Assembly: GCF_008107685.1 (NCBI RefSeq)
Contig: NZ_VIRF01000078.1
Span: 310,001-374,000 of the forward strand
DNA: 64,000 nt
Direction of reading: 5' to 3'
Origin: Novosphingobium sp. BW1
GTDB lineage: Bacteria; Pseudomonadota; Alphaproteobacteria; Sphingomonadales; Sphingomonadaceae
Shown in pieces: positions 60,576-64,000 of the stretch. The notes beneath the pieces are model-generated. The model saw nothing but the letters and a program-made list of their open reading frames with translations, ran no database searches and was not told the DNA's origin. Positions within the stretch are counted from its first letter, which is position 1, and each line of letters starts with the position of its first letter. Both the position numbers and the translations under genes were made by a program.

Positions 60576-61247
60576 TCAGAAGCGCACGCCCACGCCAGCC
60601 ATAACCTGGTGGCGGTCGAAGTCGACGTCGAAGCGCGAACTGTCGGGAATGTCAGCGCCATAGTCGATCTCGGCGCGGCCATAGTTGGAGTAACGGTACT
60701 CAACCTTGGCGAAGACGTTGTTGGTCACCGCCTGCTCGACACCGGCGCCGATGCGCCAGCCGTCGGCGTCGACATCGCGCTCGTAGCGGGTGCCTTCGAA
60801 CGCGTTGTTCACGTCGAACTTGGCGTTGGTGTAACCACCCTTGGCGTAGATCATGGTCGAAGGGGAGACAATGTAACCGGCGCGCAGGCCCGCGTAGATA
60901 TCGCGGCTTGCGCTCACATCGCCGATGCCAAAGCCACCGAAATTGCCGTCCTCGAAATCGGTGTCGCCCGTTGACCAGGTGATTTCCGCCTCGGGGCCGA
61001 CCACGAAGCGCTCACCGATCTTGAGGTCGTAGCCCGCGCCCACACCGTAGCTGAAGCCGTCCATGCCTTCATCGTTGTCGTACTGGGGCATGTCATCGAT
61101 GCTGCTGCCGGCCTCGACACGGTCATAGCCGCCGAGCGCTTCAACGTGGAAACCCTCGAAGGGCTCCGCCGGGCCGACATTCTGCGCCATTGCGGGGGTG
61201 GCAAGCGCGGTGGTTCCGGCGGCGAGAGCAAACACGATCTTTTTCAT
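60576..61247 (-). CDS. Outer-membrane beta-barrel protein (OmpA/Omp25 porin-like)
   Basis: A 223-residue protein with a signal peptide (KKIVFALAAGTTALATPAMAQ) and an eight-strand barrel pattern: alternating hydrophobic strands such as FSYGVGAGYDLKI, RDIYAGLRAGYIVS, MIYAKGGYTNAKF, GWRIGAGVEQAVT and FAKVEYRYSNYG. It ends HQVMAGVGVRF with the C-terminal Phe that directs BAM insertion. It resembles Omp25/Omp31-type proteins of alphaproteobacteria and has no OmpA peptidoglycan domain. ATG at 61247. The role is structural or unknown. Confidence 0.9.
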   Translation of the reverse strand: MKKIVFALAAGTTALATPAMAQNVGPAEPFEGFHVEALGGYDRVEAGSSIDDMPQYDNDEGMDGFSYGVGAGYDLKIGERFVVGPEAEITWSTGDTDFEDGNFGGFGIGDVSASRDIYAGLRAGYIVSPSTMIYAKGGYTNAKFDVNNAFEGTRYERDVDADGWRIGAGVEQAVTNNVFAKVEYRYSNYGRAEIDYGADIPDSSRFDVDFDRHQVMAGVGVRF

Positions 61248-61488
61248 ACTCAAACTCCAGTCTTGTTTTCCTTTGCGGGCGGGCGCCCTGCATGGACCCA
61301 TCAAATGCGGCGCGTGGACGAGGAGTTTCATTAACGTAAGACAACGAATTTATTGATGTTTTTAGGCCACACTTGCGCGACAGAACGTATTTGGCGCGCG
61401 GTGGATTCCCGGAACGAATATCCGGATACTAGCGTTCGCGAGCCCATCTTTCACTGGAGCGCCAAATCGGGTATAGGCGGGCTCAATC

Positions 61489-62814
61489 ATGACAGACACG
61501 AATTCCCAGCCCTCCGGGGGGATCATGACGATCCCCGGCCCGACCGAACCGATGCCCGTCCCGCGCCCGACGCTGGTAGACGGCGTGACGCCGCGTGAAG
61601 ACGGGCGCACCGACCTCATCGGCCTGCCCAAGACGCGCATAGCCGAACTGTTCGAGACCGCAGGCCTCGACAAGAAGGCGGCCAAGCTGCGTGCCAAGCA
61701 GGTCTACCACTGGCTCTACCACCGCGGCGTGACCGAATTCGAGGCGATGACCGACATCGCCAAGACCATGCGCCCCTGGCTGGCCGAGCGCTTCGTGGTC
61801 GGTCGCCCGGAAATCGTGCAGGCCCAGCATTCCGGCGACGGGACCCGCAAATGGCTACTGCGCACCGCAGACAACCACGACTACGAGATGGTCTTCATCC
61901 CCGATGCGGACCGCGGCACGCTGTGCGTGTCCTCGCAGGTGGGTTGCACGCTGAACTGCCGCTTCTGCCACACCGGCACGATGCGTCTCGTGCGCAACCT
62001 GACGGTGGGTGAAATCGTTGGTCAGGTCATGCTCGCACGCGATGCACTGGGCGAATGGCCCAAGTCCGCCTCGGATACGCGCTTTGCCACCATGGCGGGC
62101 CTCGACGAGGACGAGGATGAAGGCTCGTACAGCGCGGACGGGCGCCTGCTCACCAACATCGTGATGATGGGCATGGGCGAGCCGCTCTATAACTTCGACA
62201 ACGTGCGCGATGCGCTCAAGCTCGTCATGGACGGCGATGGCCTTGCCCTCTCGCGCCGCCGCATCACGCTCTCGACCTCGGGCGTGATCCCACAGATCGA
62301 ACGTTGCGGCCAGGAAATCAGCGTCAACCTTGCGGTCTCGCTTCACGCGGTAACCAAGGAAGTGCGCGACGAGATCGTGCCGATCAACAAGAAGTACGGC
62401 ATCGAGGAACTGCTGCAGGCCTGCGCCGAGTACCCCGGCGCCAGCAACGCGCGGCGCATCACCTTCGAATACGTGATGCTCAAGGACAAGAACGACAGCG
62501 ACGAGGACGCGCGCGAACTGGTCCGCCTGCTCAAGAAGTACAAGCTGCCCGCCAAGGTGAACCTCATCCCGTTCAACCCCTGGCCCGGCGCCGCCTACGA
62601 GTGCTCGACGCCCGAGCGCATCAAGTCGTTCTCGAACATCGTGTTCGAAGCGGGCATCTCGGCCCCTGTGCGCACCCCGCGCGGCCGCGACATCGACGCA
62701 GCCTGCGGCCAGCTCAAGACTGCAGCCAAGAAGATGAGCCGCGCCGAGATCGACCGCCTCTACGCCGAGAAGGACAAGGAAGTCGTCGAAGAACTGGCGC
62801 AGCTGCCCGAGTAA
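61489..62814 (+). CDS. rlmN: Dual-specificity RNA methyltransferase RlmN
   Basis: A 441-residue radical-SAM enzyme that makes m2A2503 in 23S rRNA and m2A37 in some tRNAs. The cluster motif CxxxCxxC is [31 protein letters not shown] and NLAVSLHA follow; the C-terminal methyl-carrying Cys is in IDAACGQLK. The N-terminal 40 residues are a proline-rich extension; ATG 61525 is a possible shorter start. An acidic insertion ([15 protein letters not shown]) lies in the middle. A truncated dispersed repeat follows the stop. Confidence 0.96.
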   Translation: MTDTNSQPSGGIMTIPGPTEPMPVPRPTLVDGVTPREDGRTDLIGLPKTRIAELFETAGLDKKAAKLRAKQVYHWLYHRGVTEFEAMTDIAKTMRPWLAERFVVGRPEIVQAQHSGDGTRKWLLRTADNHDYEMVFIPDADRGTLCVSSQVGCTLNCRFCHTGTMRLVRNLTVGEIVGQVMLARDALGEWPKSASDTRFATMAGLDEDEDEGSYSADGRLLTNIVMMGMGEPLYNFDNVRDALKLVMDGDGLALSRRRITLSTSGVIPQIERCGQEISVNLAVSLHAVTKEVRDEIVPINKKYGIEELLQACAEYPGASNARRITFEYVMLKDKNDSDEDARELVRLLKKYKLPAKVNLIPFNPWPGAAYECSTPERIKSFSNIVFEAGISAPVRTPRGRDIDAACGQLKTAAKKMSRAEIDRLYAEKDKEVVEELAQLPE

Positions 62815-62824
62815 GGAAGGCAGG

Positions 62825-62926
62825 ATACAAGGACCCCATAACGGGCGACCTCGCCTCTCTCGGCCACGGGGGCGTACGGCAGGTGAGTTAGACCGTTCGG
62901 GGAGCCCGAGGGCGATGGCCCTCGGA
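62825..62926 (+). repeat. Dispersed structured repeat, copy E (left hairpin deleted)
   Basis: A plus-oriented copy that begins 11 bp after rlmN. The left part reads ACAAGGACCCC where complete copies have the whole CATC hairpin, so one clean deletion removed about 15 bases. The right hairpin CCGAGGGC-GATG-GCCCTCGG is intact, and the inner blocks GGGCGACCTCGCCT and AGGTGAGTTAGACCGTTC are recognisable. Confidence 0.85.
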
Positions 62927-62953
62927 TCTATCTCTTGTATATTCGTGACATAC

Positions 62954-62989
62954 AAAAAGGGCGGCCGGATCACTCCGACCGCCCTTTTT
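62954..62989. terminator. Bidirectional terminator between rlmN and the dehydrogenase gene
   Basis: AAAAAGGGCGG (62954-62964) pairs with CCGCCCTTTTT (62979-62989), with an inner CGG/CCG. It serves both convergent genes. Confidence 0.9.
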
Positions 62990-63005
62990 CATGCGTTCTC
63001 GCCCC

Positions 63006-64000
63006 TCAGACCGCGGGCAGCTTGTCGAGGTACTTGTCGAGCGTCAGCGGGTACTCGCGCACGCGCACGCCGGTTGCGTTGTAGAGCGCGTTGGCGACCG
63101 CCGCGCCCACACCGCACAGGCCCAGTTCGCCCACGCCCTTGGCCTTCATCGGCGAGGCGATGGCGTCGAGCTCATCAAGGAAGATCACTTCCTGGTGCGG
63201 GATGTCGGCGTGCACCGGTACTTCGTATCCGGCAAGGTCGTGGTTGACGAAGAAGCCGAAGCGGGTGTCGACCGCCAGTTCCTCGGTCAGCGCGCCCCCC
63301 ACGCCCATCGTCATCGCGCCGATCACCTGGCTGCGCGCCGAGATCGGGTTGAGGATGCGCCCGGCCGCACAGGCTGCGAGCATGCGGCGCACGTACGTCT
63401 CACCAGTATAGGCATCAACCGCGATTTCCACGAAGTGCCCGGCGAAGGTCGATTGCTGGTACTTTTGCGAAAGATCGTCGTATTCGACCGAATCCTCAGC
63501 GACGATCTCGCCCGAGGCGGTGGCCTCGGTGAGCTTGCGGCTCTCGCCCCCTGCGCGGATTTCACCATCGGCGAATTCCGCCGCGTTGGGGTCCATTGCA
63601 AAGCGCTCCGCAATATCCTCGCGCAGCTTCACGCAGGCCGCATAGACGCCCGAGGTGGAGTTCTGCGCACCCCACTGCCCGCCCGAGCCGCACGAAGCGG
63701 GCATGTCGGAATCGCCCAGCGTAACCGTGATGTCCTCCAGCGGCAGGCCCAGCATCTCAGCTGCGGTCTGGGCAAGGATCGTGTAGGAGCCCGTGCCGAT
63801 GTCGGTCATGTCGGTTTCGACCGTGAGCTTGCCGTTGCCCGACAGGCGCACGCGTGCGGCCGACTTCATCTGGACCGAATTGCGGAAGCCCACAGCCATG
63901 CCGTGACCGATCAGCCAGCGCCCTTCGCGCCAGCCACCCGGCGTCGTGTTGCGCTTGTCCCAGCCGAAGGCCTCGGCGCCGCGCCGCAGGCATTCCACCA
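63006..64000 (-). CDS. Molybdopterin-binding subunit of an aldehyde/xanthine dehydrogenase-type enzyme, C-terminal part
   Basis: The 3' 330 codons of a longer gene cut by the window edge. The sequence fits the large subunit of PaoC/IorB/XDH-type molybdenum hydroxylases: GHGMAVGFRNSVQMKSAARVRL, TDIGTGSYTILAQTAAEML, FAGHFVEIAVDAYTGETYVRRML and the KGVGELGLCGVGAAVANAL motif with the catalytic Glu of KGVGE. These enzymes oxidise aldehydes or N-heterocycles with water as oxygen donor. The FAD and 2Fe-2S subunits are expected upstream, beyond position 64000. Substrate cannot be told from this part. Confidence 0.9.
   Translation of the reverse strand, partial: VECLRRGAEAFGWDKRNTTPGGWREGRWLIGHGMAVGFRNSVQMKSAARVRLSGNGKLTVETDMTDIGTGSYTILAQTAAEMLGLPLEDITVTLGDSDMPASCGSGGQWGAQNSTSGVYAACVKLREDIAERFAMDPNAAEFADGEIRAGGESRKLTEATASGEIVAEDSVEYDDLSQKYQQSTFAGHFVEIAVDAYTGETYVRRMLAACAAGRILNPISARSQVIGAMTMGVGGALTEELAVDTRFGFFVNHDLAGYEVPVHADIPHQEVIFLDELDAIASPMKAKGVGELGLCGVGAAVANALYNATGVRVREYPLTLDKYLDKLPAV

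Noticed and set aside
1..64000. CRISPR array, insertion sequence, rRNA operon or plasmid origin
   Set aside because: I saw no regularly spaced direct repeats, no transposase gene, no rRNA sequence and no replication initiator anywhere in the window.

Overview
This GC-rich window carries a typical alphaproteobacterial gene set: C4-pathway 5-aminolevulinate synthase, CckA, Flp pilins, a GTTC-N7-GTTC SOS box at recA, and lepB-rnc-era and plsY-dprA-topA blocks. It most resembles Sphingomonadales, probably Novosphingobium or a relative. The genus is inferred from gene content and from polyamine genes that fit a spermidine producer; no 16S gene is present. Nearly all of the window reads as chromosomal core. 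There is no phage, insertion sequence, CRISPR array or rRNA operon.

Layout. 0.2-9.9 kb: ClC chloride transporter, three identical tRNA-Arg(ACG) genes, MutT, two Flp pilins with CtrA-like boxes, XerD, a large secreted protein of unknown function, aroK-aroB, a DUF3008 protein behind a Shine-Dalgarno hairpin, and a POT peptide transporter. 9.9-22.9 kb: one co-directional block of twelve minus-strand genes for propionyl-CoA to succinyl-CoA conversion. PccB and PccA lie at opposite ends, with methylmalonyl-CoA mutase, two tandem epimerase-type genes, a thiolase, an enoyl-CoA hydratase, MetY and biotin synthase between or beside them. 23.3-36.2 kb: gor, pgi, lepB-rnc-era, an SGNH hydrolase, topA-dprA-plsY and murI. 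36.2-43.7 kb: hemA behind a palindromic FNR-type box, an old-yellow-enzyme homologue, and the polyamine genes odc, nspC, a macrodomain gene and a carboxynorspermidine synthase gene. 43.8-47.1 kb: betaine-lipid genes btaAB behind a probable Pho box, a threonine-dehydratase-like enzyme and a small unknown protein. 47.3-57.8 kb: recA, cckA-DUF2062-(40-aa ORF)-smpB, an S9 peptidase, dapA and a lytic transglycosylase. 57.9-64 kb: a Tat-exported GH27 alpha-galactosidase, greB, an IalB-like protein, an outer-membrane barrel, rlmN and the 3' part of a molybdopterin-dependent dehydrogenase gene.

The most novel item is a family of about 115-bp intergenic repeats, five copies in 64 kb (24.8, 30.2, 47.1, 57.8 and 62.8 kb). 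Each full copy has a hairpin with a CATC-type tetraloop at one end and a hairpin with the complementary GATG tetraloop at the other. The inner arms are also complementary. Four of the five sit 12-25 bp after a stop codon in the same orientation as that gene. They look like a REPIN/MITE-type element that is also a structured 3'-UTR RNA. Other notable signals are a 44-bp perfect pyrimidine-purine alternation just upstream of topA, short ORFs linked by 4-bp overlaps, and sequence boxes that tie hemA, btaAB, recA and flp to FNR, PhoB, LexA and CtrA type regulators.
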